Of a stretch of 64,000 nucleotides of DNA, positions 32,955 to 41,687 are shown in pieces (within the stretch, counting starts at the first letter, position 1; each line of letters starts with the position of its first letter). The notes beneath the pieces were generated by a model. That model did not search any database. It saw only the letters and a program-made list of their open reading frames with translations, and was not told where the DNA came from. Both the position numbers and the translations under genes were made by a program. Where the stretch lies: assembly GCA_002298995.1 (NCBI GenBank), contig DBMO01000037.1:62001-126000 (forward strand). Reading direction: 5' to 3'. Source of the DNA: Desulfarculales bacterium UBA696. GTDB lineage: Bacteria > Desulfobacterota > Syntrophobacteria > Syntrophobacterales > Syntrophobacteraceae.

Positions 32955-35627
32955 ATGGAAGTAATTACGACTCATATAAACGCCGACTTCGACGCCATGG
33001 GGTCGATGATCGCGGCAAAGAAACTCTACCCCGACGCGGTACTGGTTTTCCCCGGCTCGCAGGAGCGGACCCTCCGCGAGTATTTCATCAAATCAACGGT
33101 CTATATTTACGGTTTCAAACGGCTTCGAGACATCGATATCAATAAGGTGACCCGGTTGATTCTCGTCGACACGAGGCAGTCTTCGCGGATCGGCAGATTC
33201 GAGGAGATTATTGGAAAACCAGGTCTCGAAGTACATATCTACGACCATCATCCCGGCGCCGAGGACGATATTCCCGGCTCGCAAATTGTACTTAAGCCGG
33301 TAGGCTCGACCGTGACCCTTCTGACCGGTATTATAAGGGAGCGGCAGATCCCGTTGAGTCCGGAAGAAGCCACAATCATGAGCCTTGGCATCTTCGAGGA
33401 TACCGGCTCATTTACTTTCAACTCGACGACGCCCGAAGACTTCGAGGCCGCGGCATACCTCCTTCGCTGCGGGGCGGACCTTAACGCCGTCTCCGATATG
33501 GTCACGCAGGAACTCACGGCCGAACAGATAAGCCTGCTAAACGAGCTTATCCTGTCAGCCAAAAACTACACGATCCTGGGCGTGGATGTATGCATAAGCA
33601 CCCTTTCCATCGGCAAGTACGTCGGTGATTTCGCGGTGCTGGTCCATAAGCTGCGCGACATACAGAACCTCGATGTCGTTTTCGCCCTGGCCCGGATGGA
33701 CGACCGGATCTACCTGGTTGCCCGCAGCCGCATTCCGGAGGTAAACGTCGGAGTTGTTACGGCCCAATTCGGGGGAGGCGGTCATGCAACGGCGGCTTCC
33801 GCCAGCATAAAGGACCTCACGCTCGTCCAGGCCGAGGCAAAGCTCCTGGATGTCCTGCGCACCCATATTCACCCATACCCGTCCGCTGAAAATCTCATGA
33901 CCAGCCCGGCCATTTACACCGAACCCGAGGTGGATATCGCCGAGGCCGAACTGACGATGGTGCGCTATAACATAAATGCCATGCCGGTAATCGAGAAGGG
34001 CGTCATGATAGGGTTGATAACCCGCCAGGTGCTCGAAAAAGCCCTTTTCCACGGGCTTGAAACCCAGACCGTGCGGGAGTTCATGAATATGGATTTTGCC
34101 GCGGTCGCCCCTTCCGCAACCCTTCTTGAAATCCAAACCCACCTGGTCGAAAGGCACCAGAGGATCTTGCCCGTCGTGGATGAAGGCAAGGTCCTGGGCG
34201 TCATTACGCGCCGCGACCTTCTCGATTACATGCTAAACGATCATATTGCAGACCCCGGCGCCATTTACGACGATACCGCCCTGGCCCATTGGTCGAAGCG
34301 CAAGAATATACGGTCCCTTGTTTCCGAACAACTCCCGAAGGACATTATCAATTTTTTGAAGGAGTTCGGAAAACTTGCAGAGGAACTCGGCTACAGGGCT
34401 TACGCGGTTGGAGGCTTCGTTCGGGACCTGCTGCTCAGGCGGGCGAACCTTGATATCGATCTTGTGGTCGAAGGAGACGCGATAGAGTTTGCCCGTGCAT
34501 TCGCACAACGGCAGAAGATAAAGTGCAAGTTTCACAAGAAGTTCAACACCGCGATGCTGATCTTCCCCGACAATCTGCGAGTCGATGTGGCATCGGCGCG
34601 CTTTGAATACTACCAGCACCCCGCGGCCCTGCCCATTGTCGAATTCAGCTCGCTCAAGATGGACCTCTACCGCAGGGACTTTACAATCAACACCCTCGCA
34701 CTGGACCTCAATCCGGAAGACTTCGGGCACCTTATAGATTTTTTCAGCGGCCAGAAGGACATAAAGGAAAAGGTCATCCGGGTGCTCCACAATCTCAGTC
34801 TCGTTGAAGACCCGACGCGGATACTCCGGGCCATCCGGTTCGAGCAGCGCTTCGGCTTCAAGATAGGAAAGCAGACCGCGTCGCTTATCCGCAACGCCGT
34901 GCGAATGGGGCTGATCGACAAGCTGGGAGGCAGGCGCTTTCTCCACGAAATCCAGCTTATCCTCGAAGAAGAGGACCCGGTCCAGCCGATTCGCCGCATG
35001 GCCGAGTTCGGCGTTTTACCCGCCCTCGCCCCCAGCATGACTTTCGATCAGAAACAGCAACAGCTCTTCGAGCGCCTCAAGCAGGTTGTATCCTGGTATA
35101 GGCTGAGTTTTCTCGACGAACCGCTGGACCGCTGGTGGGTCTATCTCCTGGCGCTCTTTTCAAACCTCCCGCATGAGGAGATTGTAAGTGCCGGTGCAAG
35201 GCTCATCCTCTCAGCCGGTCAGCTCGACCGCATGCTCTGGACACTGGAGAATTCAGGAAAGCTCATCCGAGGGTTTTTCCAGAAGGCAAGGCACAAGCCA
35301 AGCGAGATTTACCGGGCTCTCCAGCCTTTCAGACCCGAAGAACTCCTTTTCCTGATGGCCGCTGCCGACAAGGAAGAGACGCGTAAGGCAGTCAGCCATT
35401 ACTTTCACAGGTACAGAAACATTGCGAGCGAGCTAAGGGGAAAAGATCTCAAGGAAATGGGCATGCCGCCGGGACCAATCTACCGCAAGCTTCTCGACGA
35501 GATCCTCGACGCGAGGCTAAACGGCGAGGTCCGAAGCAGGCACGAAGAATTCCTTTTCCTGCGGAAAAAGCACCCCGACCTTTTCACCGATACCGCCGCC
35601 GCAACCGAATGGGCATCCCGATGCTGA
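32955..35627 (+). CDS. DHH-CBS-CCA tRNA nucleotidyltransferase/poly(A) polymerase-type protein
   Basis: 890 aa multidomain protein. Order: DHH phosphoesterase (HINADFDAMGS at about 7, YDHHPG at about 97, GGGGHATAAS at about 273), a CBS pair (about 315-430), then a class II CCA-type nucleotidyltransferase head with GGFVRDLLLRR and the catalytic DIDLVVEGD, neck helix block LVEDPTRILRAIRFEQRFGF and a C-terminal RNA-binding region. This long architecture occurs in deep-branching bacteria and Deltaproteobacteria, where similar enzymes do the CC- or A-adding half reaction, so it may add only part of the tRNA CCA end. The DHH domain could cleave oligonucleotides or cyclic dinucleotides. Confidence 0.9.
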   Translation: MEVITTHINADFDAMGSMIAAKKLYPDAVLVFPGSQERTLREYFIKSTVYIYGFKRLRDIDINKVTRLILVDTRQSSRIGRFEEIIGKPGLEVHIYDHHPGAEDDIPGSQIVLKPVGSTVTLLTGIIRERQIPLSPEEATIMSLGIFEDTGSFTFNSTTPEDFEAAAYLLRCGADLNAVSDMVTQELTAEQISLLNELILSAKNYTILGVDVCISTLSIGKYVGDFAVLVHKLRDIQNLDVVFALARMDDRIYLVARSRIPEVNVGVVTAQFGGGGHATAASASIKDLTLVQAEAKLLDVLRTHIHPYPSAENLMTSPAIYTEPEVDIAEAELTMVRYNINAMPVIEKGVMIGLITRQVLEKALFHGLETQTVREFMNMDFAAVAPSATLLEIQTHLVERHQRILPVVDEGKVLGVITRRDLLDYMLNDHIADPGAIYDDTALAHWSKRKNIRSLVSEQLPKDIINFLKEFGKLAEELGYRAYAVGGFVRDLLLRRANLDIDLVVEGDAIEFARAFAQRQKIKCKFHKKFNTAMLIFPDNLRVDVASARFEYYQHPAALPIVEFSSLKMDLYRRDFTINTLALDLNPEDFGHLIDFFSGQKDIKEKVIRVLHNLSLVEDPTRILRAIRFEQRFGFKIGKQTASLIRNAVRMGLIDKLGGRRFLHEIQLILEEEDPVQPIRRMAEFGVLPALAPSMTFDQKQQQLFERLKQVVSWYRLSFLDEPLDRWWVYLLALFSNLPHEEIVSAGARLILSAGQLDRMLWTLENSGKLIRGFFQKARHKPSEIYRALQPFRPEELLFLMAAADKEETRKAVSHYFHRYRNIASELRGKDLKEMGMPPGPIYRKLLDEILDARLNGEVRSRHEEFLFLRKKHPDLFTDTAAATEWASRC

Positions 35628-35735
35628 AACGGATGCCGCTGGCGCTTTGAGCTTATTTTTGTGGAGGAAAGGAATAGATACTGATATATCCGCACCTTGA
35701 CAGGTGAAACCTTTTTAATGGAGCGGCGGTGCCGT

Positions 35736-36395
35736 ATGGGTAACTTTATTGGAATGGTGGTGCTCTGGGTGGTGCCGCTGCTTTTTGCGATAATACTTCA
35801 TGAAGTGGCTCACGGCTGGGTCGCGGAAAAATTGGGCGATCCGACGGCCAAGATCCTGGGGCGGATAACTTTAAATCCCTTCGTCCATATAGATCTGGTT
35901 GGAACAATAATTTTGCCGGCCGTGCTGCTTTTAACCGGGTCGCCTTTTCTCTTCGGCTGGGCAAAACCCGTTCCTGTAAGCTTTTCAAATCTTCGCGGGG
36001 GCCGAAAAGACATGGCTCTCGTGGCGCTTTCCGGGCCTTTTTCCAATTTCATACTTGCCGTAATCAGCTCGGTTATATACCACTTTGCCCTTTCTCAGCT
36101 TATCCCCTCGTCCGGGATCGGGAGTATTTGGTACAACTACCTTAAAGAGCCGATCCAGCAGATGGCGATTATCTCGATTCAACTCAACCTGGTGCTCATG
36201 GTTGTCAATCTTCTTCCGATACTCCCCCTGGACGGCGGCAGGATAGTGGTAGGACTTGCGCCGATGAAGATTGCCTTTGCCCTCGAACAAACCGAAAGAT
36301 TTGGCATGCTCATTGTGCTCCTATTGATTGGATCGGGAGCATGGAGTTATATAGTCAATCCTGTTATAACTTTCTTCATACGCTTTTTGATGTAG
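35736..36395 (+). CDS. Site-2 protease-like M50 metallopeptidase
   Basis: 219 aa from the Met of MGNFIGMVVLWV; other starts at 35718 (ATG) and 35697 (TTG) are possible because ribosome binding sites are not decisive. Membrane protein with the zinc motif HEVAH in the first segment and the third ligand Asp in ILPLDGGRI, plus the family GWVAEKLGDPTAK and LSGPFSN blocks. It is a small form without PDZ domain, closer to the YwhC/stage IV group of unknown substrate than to RseP. Followed 48 bases later by trpS, the same order as in many Gram-negative anaerobes. Confidence 0.85.
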   Translation: MGNFIGMVVLWVVPLLFAIILHEVAHGWVAEKLGDPTAKILGRITLNPFVHIDLVGTIILPAVLLLTGSPFLFGWAKPVPVSFSNLRGGRKDMALVALSGPFSNFILAVISSVIYHFALSQLIPSSGIGSIWYNYLKEPIQQMAIISIQLNLVLMVVNLLPILPLDGGRIVVGLAPMKIAFALEQTERFGMLIVLLLIGSGAWSYIVNPVITFFIRFLM

Positions 36396-36443
36396 CACTC
36401 TTAAGAGAGCCGATTTCAACGAACAAGAGGAGAAAATCCCAAG

Positions 36444-37445
36444 ATGGCGGTAAGGAAGAGAATCCTGAGCGGCATGCGTCCCACCGGGCGCCTTCACCTT
36501 GGAAACCTGCACGGAGCGCTTGATAACTGGATACAGCTCCAGAATCAATATGAATGCTTCTTCTTCGTAGCTGACTGGCATGCACTGACAACCGACTATG
36601 CCACACCAGAGCAGATTCACGCAAACACCTGGGAAATGGTAATGGATTGGCTTAGCGCGGGGCTTGATCCCGAGCTGGCCACGCTTTTCGTTCAATCGGA
36701 CATAAAGGAGCACGCCGAACTGTATCTTCTCCTCGGGATGATAACGCCCTTGCCGTGGCTTGAGCGAAACCCGACCTACAAGGAAGTGCAGACGCAGCTC
36801 GATCAAAAAGACCTCGCCACTTACGGGTTCCTTGGGTATCCCGTTCTCCAGGCCGCTGACATTATCATTTACCGGGCAAACGGAGTGCCGGTCGGAAAAG
36901 ACCAACTCCCGCACGTCGAGCTAACCAGGGAAATCGCCCGCCGGTTCAATTTTATGTACCAAACTGAAATCTTTCCGATTCCCGATCCGCTGCTAACCGA
37001 AGTGCCGGTGCTTCCGGGGCTGGACGGCAGAAAAATGAGCAAGAGCTACGGAAACTGCATCTATATCACCGAGCCTGAGCAATCCATCGTCGAAAAGATT
37101 TCCAAGATGATGACCGACCCTCAGAGAATCAGGCGAAATGATCCCGGAGATCCTGAAGTATCGCCGGTTTTCGCCTACCATAAGCTCTACTCCACACCGC
37201 CCGAGGTAGCCGATATAGCCGATGGCTGCAGAACAGCCCGCATCGGCTGCGTGGAATGCAAGAAGCGCCTCATGCGAAACGTTATCGCAAAACTTGGGCC
37301 CATTCGGGAAAAGCGGCTGCAACTGGAGCGCCGGCCAGATGATGTTAAATCGATTATTCAGGCCGGAAACGACAAGGCAAGGCGCGAATCCGCCGCCACC
37401 ATGGAGCAGGTAAGGCGCGCCATTGGGCTGGGAAATTCGGTTTGA
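36444..37445 (+). CDS. trpS: Tryptophanyl-tRNA synthetase
   Basis: 333 aa class I synthetase. HIGH-type motif is RPTGRLHLGNLHGALDNW; the KMSKS motif appears intact as KMSKSYGN. Charges tRNA-Trp in the cytosol; the tRNA-Trp gene lies in this window at 27376-27452. A gagga ribosome binding site precedes the ATG. Length matches the bacterial enzyme. Likely in one operon with the M50 protease gene. Confidence 0.95.
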   Translation: MAVRKRILSGMRPTGRLHLGNLHGALDNWIQLQNQYECFFFVADWHALTTDYATPEQIHANTWEMVMDWLSAGLDPELATLFVQSDIKEHAELYLLLGMITPLPWLERNPTYKEVQTQLDQKDLATYGFLGYPVLQAADIIIYRANGVPVGKDQLPHVELTREIARRFNFMYQTEIFPIPDPLLTEVPVLPGLDGRKMSKSYGNCIYITEPEQSIVEKISKMMTDPQRIRRNDPGDPEVSPVFAYHKLYSTPPEVADIADGCRTARIGCVECKKRLMRNVIAKLGPIREKRLQLERRPDDVKSIIQAGNDKARRESAATMEQVRRAIGLGNSV

Positions 37446-37470
37446 TAAATTGGCGGCGGGTTTAGGGCTG

Positions 37471-37558
37471 CACCACGAAGAACACGAAAGGGTGGGTTTA
37501 GTTTAATCTATTTTAATACACTTTGATCCTCTTCGTGTCCTCCGTGTTCTTCGTGGTT
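37471..37558. repeat. Inverted repeat of the ccacgaagaacacgaa type
   Basis: ccacgaagaacacgaa at 37473-37488 is answered by ttcgtgtcctccgtgttcttcgtgg at 37532-37556. Together they form a long imperfect hairpin of about 88 bases between trpS and the pseudouridine synthase gene. Motifs of this kind recur as dispersed intergenic repeats in several bacterial groups. Confidence 0.7.
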
Positions 37559-37615
37559 GAAATTGTTTGCACCAGCAGACTTGGGGCAACTCGCAACTCG
37601 CGGCAACAGGTAAAC

Positions 37616-38359
37616 GTGGCGGATATTCGGCTGCAAAAATTTCTGGCTCAGGCCGGGGTGGCATCAAGGCGCGGCGCTGAGGAGATGATCCTGCAGGGGC
37701 GAGTCGATGTTAACGGCCAAAGGGCTGAAATCGGATCGCGGATCGATCCCGAAAGGGATCAAATTCGCCTCGATGGGAAACCGATATCCTCGCCGCAGAA
37801 TCTGGTCTACATCGTCTTTTACAAGCCGCGTGGCTGCATTACAAGCGCCCGCGACCCTCAGGGGCGCAAAACCGTTTTTGATTATCTGCCCGAGTTCGGG
37901 TCCAGAATATTTCCGGTGGGCAGGCTCGATTACGATGCCGAAGGCCTCCTGCTTCTCACGAATGACGGGGAGCTTTCAAACCGTCTGCTTCACCCCCGCT
38001 ATGGAATATCGAAAATTTATAGTGTAAAAGTAAAAGGTCATCCCGATCCGAAAACTCTCGAAAAACTGCGCTCGGGGGTGGATCTGGAAGAAGGCGTTAC
38101 GGCGCCGGCCGGCGTTGAGGTTATCGATGAACTTCCGGGGGCGGTCTGGCTAAGGCTTGTTCTCCACCAGGGGTGGAATCGCCAGATAAAGCGCATGGGC
38201 GAAGCGGTCGGACACGCGGTTTTAAAGATAAAGAGGGTAGCCTACGGCCCGGTGCGACTTGGCAAAATGAAGCCTGGCGAGCACCGGCCCCTCAGGTCCG
38301 ACGAGCTTCGGCGGATTTTCGAGCAGGCTGGAATGGGCAAGGAGCAAGACCGGAAATGA
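37616..38359 (+). CDS. rRNA pseudouridine synthase, RsuA/RluB type
   Basis: 247 aa from the GTG that begins VADIRLQKFLAQ; upstream in-frame residues fall within the inverted repeat and are not credible. N-terminal S4 RNA-binding domain (RLQKFLAQAGVASRRGAEEMI), then the synthase domain with catalytic Asp in VGRLDYDAEGLLLLTNDG and RLLHPRYGISKIY. It converts uridines in rRNA to pseudouridine; the RluB branch acts on 23S rRNA, RsuA on 16S, and sequence here does not settle which. Its stop codon overlaps the start of the next gene as ATGA. Confidence 0.88.
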   Translation: MADIRLQKFLAQAGVASRRGAEEMILQGRVDVNGQRAEIGSRIDPERDQIRLDGKPISSPQNLVYIVFYKPRGCITSARDPQGRKTVFDYLPEFGSRIFPVGRLDYDAEGLLLLTNDGELSNRLLHPRYGISKIYSVKVKGHPDPKTLEKLRSGVDLEEGVTAPAGVEVIDELPGAVWLRLVLHQGWNRQIKRMGEAVGHAVLKIKRVAYGPVRLGKMKPGEHRPLRSDELRRIFEQAGMGKEQDRK

Positions 38360-40242
38360 GCAGGAAGGGCGGCTATCCATACGGGTCTCCGGGTTCCTTT
38401 TATCGTGGCGGCGGCGGCAAGAAAAAGGACCCCGAACCGGGGACCTCTCATCGCCTGGCCATCATACTGGTTTCTGTATTTCTGATACTTGCAGTCGCCG
38501 GCGCGGTCTTCATAACTACAAAGGACGGCGGCTTCTCTTCCCTTCTCCCCTTCTCCAAAAAACTCGTTGCCCTAAGGTTCCAGCACAACGGTCAAGAAGT
38601 TATACTATTGCCCGACCAGCAGGTTGTCGTAAACCCAAGGGACTCCATCCAACTGGTCCAGATAAAAACCGACGGGCTGGTTTCCTGGGGCACCAGGGTC
38701 GTTTCGGCTGAGATCGACGTAAGAAAAATAACCAAAAACCCCGCAACCATTCGCGAGCTCTTCTCCAACGAAAGCTTTGAGAATCCCACACCCATCGAGC
38801 TTCGCACGCTCCTCTGGAACAGGCCGATCGGCAAGGTTTCCCTCCTGGTGCAACTCGATGCCAAAGACTGGCTCCAGAAAGCCAATTCGACCTCTGATGT
38901 CGATAAGCGGATCTCGTATCTCGAAAAAGCGTTTCACGAAAATCCGTCGAATATTCTCGTAAAGACCCAACTGGCTGGACTTTATTTCGACACCAAGCGT
39001 TATGCGGATGCCGCCCGGCTTTATAAGGAAATAGACGAGTCCGGCAAATCCAAGACGATCTCCGAGCGCCTTCTTCTTGTCTACCAGATTATGAATAAGG
39101 TAGACGACGCCCTGCGCGTCTATATCGATCTTCTGAAGATTTCCGAGGAACAGCAAACCTTCAAGGACTTCATAGCTTACCTGAAGAAGAGGAAATCCAA
39201 GGAAGAAGCGGAAAAATTTCTGGAACGCCATCAGCACGAAATTCCCAAGGCTTTCCAGTCTTCGGTGCTGCTCACGCTGGCGGAACTAAGCAGCGAAACC
39301 AGGAACTGGTCTCGGGCGGCGGCAACTTACGAGAAGGCTATTAAGGCTGGGGTGAAGGACTCGGATGTTCTCTACAATCTGTTTGTCACTTACAAGAAAA
39401 ACGATGACATGGAAAAGGCCGCCCAGGCCCTGGATCGATACCTGGAGAAAAACCCCGGAGACGTCGATAGCCGGCTCCAACTCGGCGAACTCTACGAAAA
39501 GAAGGGCCAAACCGCACAGGCAAAAGCCGCATACGAAGCCGTCCTTCAAAAGAGCCCCCAGCACAAGGAAGCCCTTACCCGGCTTATAGCCATCCTCGAA
39601 AAATCCAACGACAAGGCCGCTCTCCAGGGGGTTTATGAACGGCTTGCCCAGATGCAGCCCAAGAACCGCAACCTCCAGAATAATCTTGCCGTCATGTACT
39701 ACGAAGCCAAAAGATACGATAAGGCGATTGCATGCTTTCAGACGGTCGCGGCGCTGGATCCAAAGGATATCCAGTCCCGCAAATACCTGCTCGATATCTA
39801 TCGAAAGCTCAGAAATGAGAAAGGCGAACTGGAGGTCCTTCAGGAACTCGCAAAGATGGACCCCAAAAATAGCGCCTATCAGGACACCCTCTTTAAATAT
39901 TACGACGACAAAAAAGACTACAAAGGCATGAGCGCCTGCTTCAAGGAAGCATCCGAGCAAAACCCCGACTCCGTGCGCCTCCACACCTATCAACTCCACG
40001 CCGCCATGAAGCTTGGCGACAAAAAGGCCGCCGCACGGGAACTCGAAAGCCTCATCAAACTCCAGCCCAAAGAAAAGATCTACCTCCGCAAAGCCGCGGA
40101 CCTCCACGAAAGCACCGGAGACTATGCCGAAGCACTCAAAAAGCTTGACCTGCTCCTGAAACTCGACCCCAAGGACAAGCAAGCAAAAGACGACTACCTG
40201 CGCCTTAAAATGCAATCGATGAACAAAAAGAAACCCTCCTGA
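38356..40242 (+). CDS. Membrane-anchored TPR repeat protein
   Basis: 628 aa. Start is the ATG overlapping the previous stop. A Gly/Lys-rich cytoplasmic head (GGGGKKKDPE) precedes one membrane segment at about residues 33-56, a beta-rich region, and about ten tetratricopeptide repeats from residue 190 to the end (e.g. AAATYEKAIKAGVKDSDVLY, LQLGELYEKKGQTAQAKAAY). Topology puts the repeats in the periplasm. TPR arrays are protein-binding scaffolds; the partner is unknown. Lys content rises strongly toward the C-terminus. Coupled to the pseudouridine synthase gene. Confidence 0.8.
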   Translation: MSRKGGYPYGSPGSFYRGGGGKKKDPEPGTSHRLAIILVSVFLILAVAGAVFITTKDGGFSSLLPFSKKLVALRFQHNGQEVILLPDQQVVVNPRDSIQLVQIKTDGLVSWGTRVVSAEIDVRKITKNPATIRELFSNESFENPTPIELRTLLWNRPIGKVSLLVQLDAKDWLQKANSTSDVDKRISYLEKAFHENPSNILVKTQLAGLYFDTKRYADAARLYKEIDESGKSKTISERLLLVYQIMNKVDDALRVYIDLLKISEEQQTFKDFIAYLKKRKSKEEAEKFLERHQHEIPKAFQSSVLLTLAELSSETRNWSRAAATYEKAIKAGVKDSDVLYNLFVTYKKNDDMEKAAQALDRYLEKNPGDVDSRLQLGELYEKKGQTAQAKAAYEAVLQKSPQHKEALTRLIAILEKSNDKAALQGVYERLAQMQPKNRNLQNNLAVMYYEAKRYDKAIACFQTVAALDPKDIQSRKYLLDIYRKLRNEKGELEVLQELAKMDPKNSAYQDTLFKYYDDKKDYKGMSACFKEASEQNPDSVRLHTYQLHAAMKLGDKKAAARELESLIKLQPKEKIYLRKAADLHESTGDYAEALKKLDLLLKLDPKDKQAKDDYLRLKMQSMNKKKPS

Positions 40243-40346
40243 TCTCCCCCGCTACCATTTCACATCGCATTGAGCCGACCATTGCAGTCGATTGACTATT
40301 GCGTTGAACCTGCCTATCAGATATAAAACAGTGCAATATGCATCAA

Positions 40347-40419
40347 GGGCGGGTAACTCAGCGGTGAGAGTGCCATCCTCACACGGTGGAAGTCGGAGGT
40401 TCAAATCCTCTCCCGCCTA
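40347..40419 (+). tRNA. tRNA-Val (anticodon CAC)
   Basis: Acceptor GGGCGGG/CCCGCCT (G-T at the first pair), D-arm ACTC-GAGT, anticodon arm with loop ctCACac, T-arm GGAGG-TTCAAAT-CCTCT, discriminator A. No CCA is encoded, which fits an organism with its own CCA-adding enzyme. Slightly unusual first pair but a complete cloverleaf. Confidence 0.85.
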
Positions 40420-40489
40420 TAAGGATTTCAAGTACTTAGCCTCGTTTTGGCAGGTGCGGAATCGCAGATCCTAACCATAAGGGGTTGAA

Positions 40490-40765
40490 ATGAAGACCAA
40501 TCCCTTTAAGCCAAACTCGCCGATAAACCCTGTTTCCAAAATCAAAATAAAGTCAAAATTCAAGGGCAAGGATTCAACCCTTGATAACGCGCCCAAAGCT
40601 CTCCGAGATCGTCACATCATCTTTTCTAAAGAAGGAGAGAAAGGGCTTTGCCGGCTTCAGCATAAAGGCTTCGCGCCTTGGATTAAGCTTTATGCGGATA
40701 CAGGCTTATGGCAAACATCCCAAGAAGCGAAGCAGCAGGAATTGGAAAACCGATCCAACGAATGA
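40490..40765 (+). CDS. Small hypothetical protein, low confidence
   Basis: 91 codons with an aaggggttg ribosome binding site. Basic N-terminus (KTNPFKPNSPINPVSKIKIK) and no recognisable domain. An overlapping frame (40581-40931) also remains open, so the true coding content of this segment is unclear; it may be a frameshifted mobile-DNA remnant. Confidence 0.35.
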   Translation: MKTNPFKPNSPINPVSKIKIKSKFKGKDSTLDNAPKALRDRHIIFSKEGEKGLCRLQHKGFAPWIKLYADTGLWQTSQEAKQQELENRSNE

Positions 40766-40927
40766 ACCTATAAACGCGAGAACGCCGTTTGCCAAGACCC
40801 ACCTCGAATCTCGATCCTCATTAAGGCGGCAAATCGAATGGTTCATATCACTCGCGCAGCCTCCTACTTATATTGTAAGATGGTATCCAAGGTACGAGCA
40901 ATGTCTTGAAACGTGTGAGGTTGTGAC

Positions 40928-41179
40928 ATGAAAAGACTCACGGAGCGTATTTCCGTCGATCCACATGTGTGCCATGGTCAACCCTGCATAAAGGGGACTC
41001 GGATCATGGTGTATCTAGTCCTGGAACTTCTCGAGGCAGGGGTTGCGCCGGACATTATTGTTCAGGAATATTACCCTCAAATTGACAGACAAGACATTGA
41101 AGCTTGTTTGCACTATGCCGCGGGCTTGATACGCGACGCTGGGAATAATCCGAATTCGCATCAATCCCCCCCTGCTTGA
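40928..41179 (+). CDS. DUF433 antitoxin
   Basis: 83 aa. Typical DUF433 helix-turn-helix protein: RISVDPHVCHGQPCIKGTRI, then LLEAGVAPDIIVQEYYPQ and DIEACLHYAAGL. Such proteins are antitoxins or DNA-binding partners of DUF5615 PIN-like toxins. The usual toxin gene should follow directly, but here only its 3' end is left (41139-41297, in another frame), and the last dozen residues of this antitoxin are probably altered by the same deletion. Location next to a tRNA gene fits an accessory cassette. Confidence 0.8.
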   Translation: MKRLTERISVDPHVCHGQPCIKGTRIMVYLVLELLEAGVAPDIIVQEYYPQIDRQDIEACLHYAAGLIRDAGNNPNSHQSPPA

Positions 41180-41297
41180 AAATCAGACTCAGGTCCTCGC
41201 CCGGTTTTTGAAACAATTTGATTTATCGACAATCAGGGGAGCCTTGATTGTTTTGGAAAATGATGGTTTTAGGATTCGCAGGGCAGGACTGGCTTGA
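41139..41297 (+). pseudogene. C-terminal remnant of a DUF5615 PIN-like toxin
   Basis: In the frame ending at TGA 41295-41297 the translation reads LGIIRIRINPPLLENQTQVL then LSTIRGALIVLENDGFRIRR, which matches the C-terminal strand-helix-strand of DUF5615 toxins (GIIRIR..., GALVVLE...RIR). About 50 of some 115 codons remain and the acidic catalytic N-terminal residues are gone. An internal deletion has fused the antitoxin 3' end to it. Confidence 0.6.
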
Positions 41298-41492
41298 TTT
41301 CAACCGCGCAACAAATCTACCCGCAAATCCAAAGGCTCCCGTCACTGCATGCGGTTCTTTCTCGGGCATGATTACACCAGGCCAGTTCATGTTAATCCCA
41401 AGCACCTAAACAAAACACTTTCTCATTGAGATGTTTTCTCCTTACGCCACTCAATTCCAAGTGATTAATTTTAAGGAAAAAAGGAGAAAACG
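41298..41492. other. Short intergenic segment
   Basis: No gene recognised; it leads into the mini-protein ribosome binding site at 41481-41488. Confidence 0.4.
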
Positions 41493-41648
41493 ATGGCTCA
41501 ACAGATTAAACAGCAATCCTGCAAGTTCGCCGGCTTTGAGTACCCTGATCAATCAGTCATTTGCCGATCGGGAAAATGTGTAAAGTGCAATAACAGCATC
41601 TGGGAGCAGACCGGCGGAATTTGTCCTTGCGAAAAAGTTATCCAGTGA
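41493..41648 (+). CDS. Cys-rich 51-residue mini-protein
   Basis: The ATG at 41493 has a strong aaaggag ribosome binding site. Translation begins MAQQIKQQSCKFAGFEYP and contains ICRSGKCVKCNN and ICPCEKVIQ. Six cysteines, with Cys-x4-Cys-x2-Cys and Cys-x-Cys spacing, suggest a zinc or iron-sulfur mini-protein, or a disulfide-bonded peptide. No signal peptide. No family known to me. Confidence 0.6.
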   Translation: MAQQIKQQSCKFAGFEYPDQSVICRSGKCVKCNNSIWEQTGGICPCEKVIQ

Positions 41649-41687
41649 AGGTTTAAGGTTTGAGAGCGTTAGAAACCTCCTCGGTGG

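Noticed and set aside
40581..40931. 116-codon + strand frame overlapping the DUF433 start
   Set aside because: Poor composition, no ribosome binding site, and it overlaps a better-supported frame; kept only as evidence of uncertainty.
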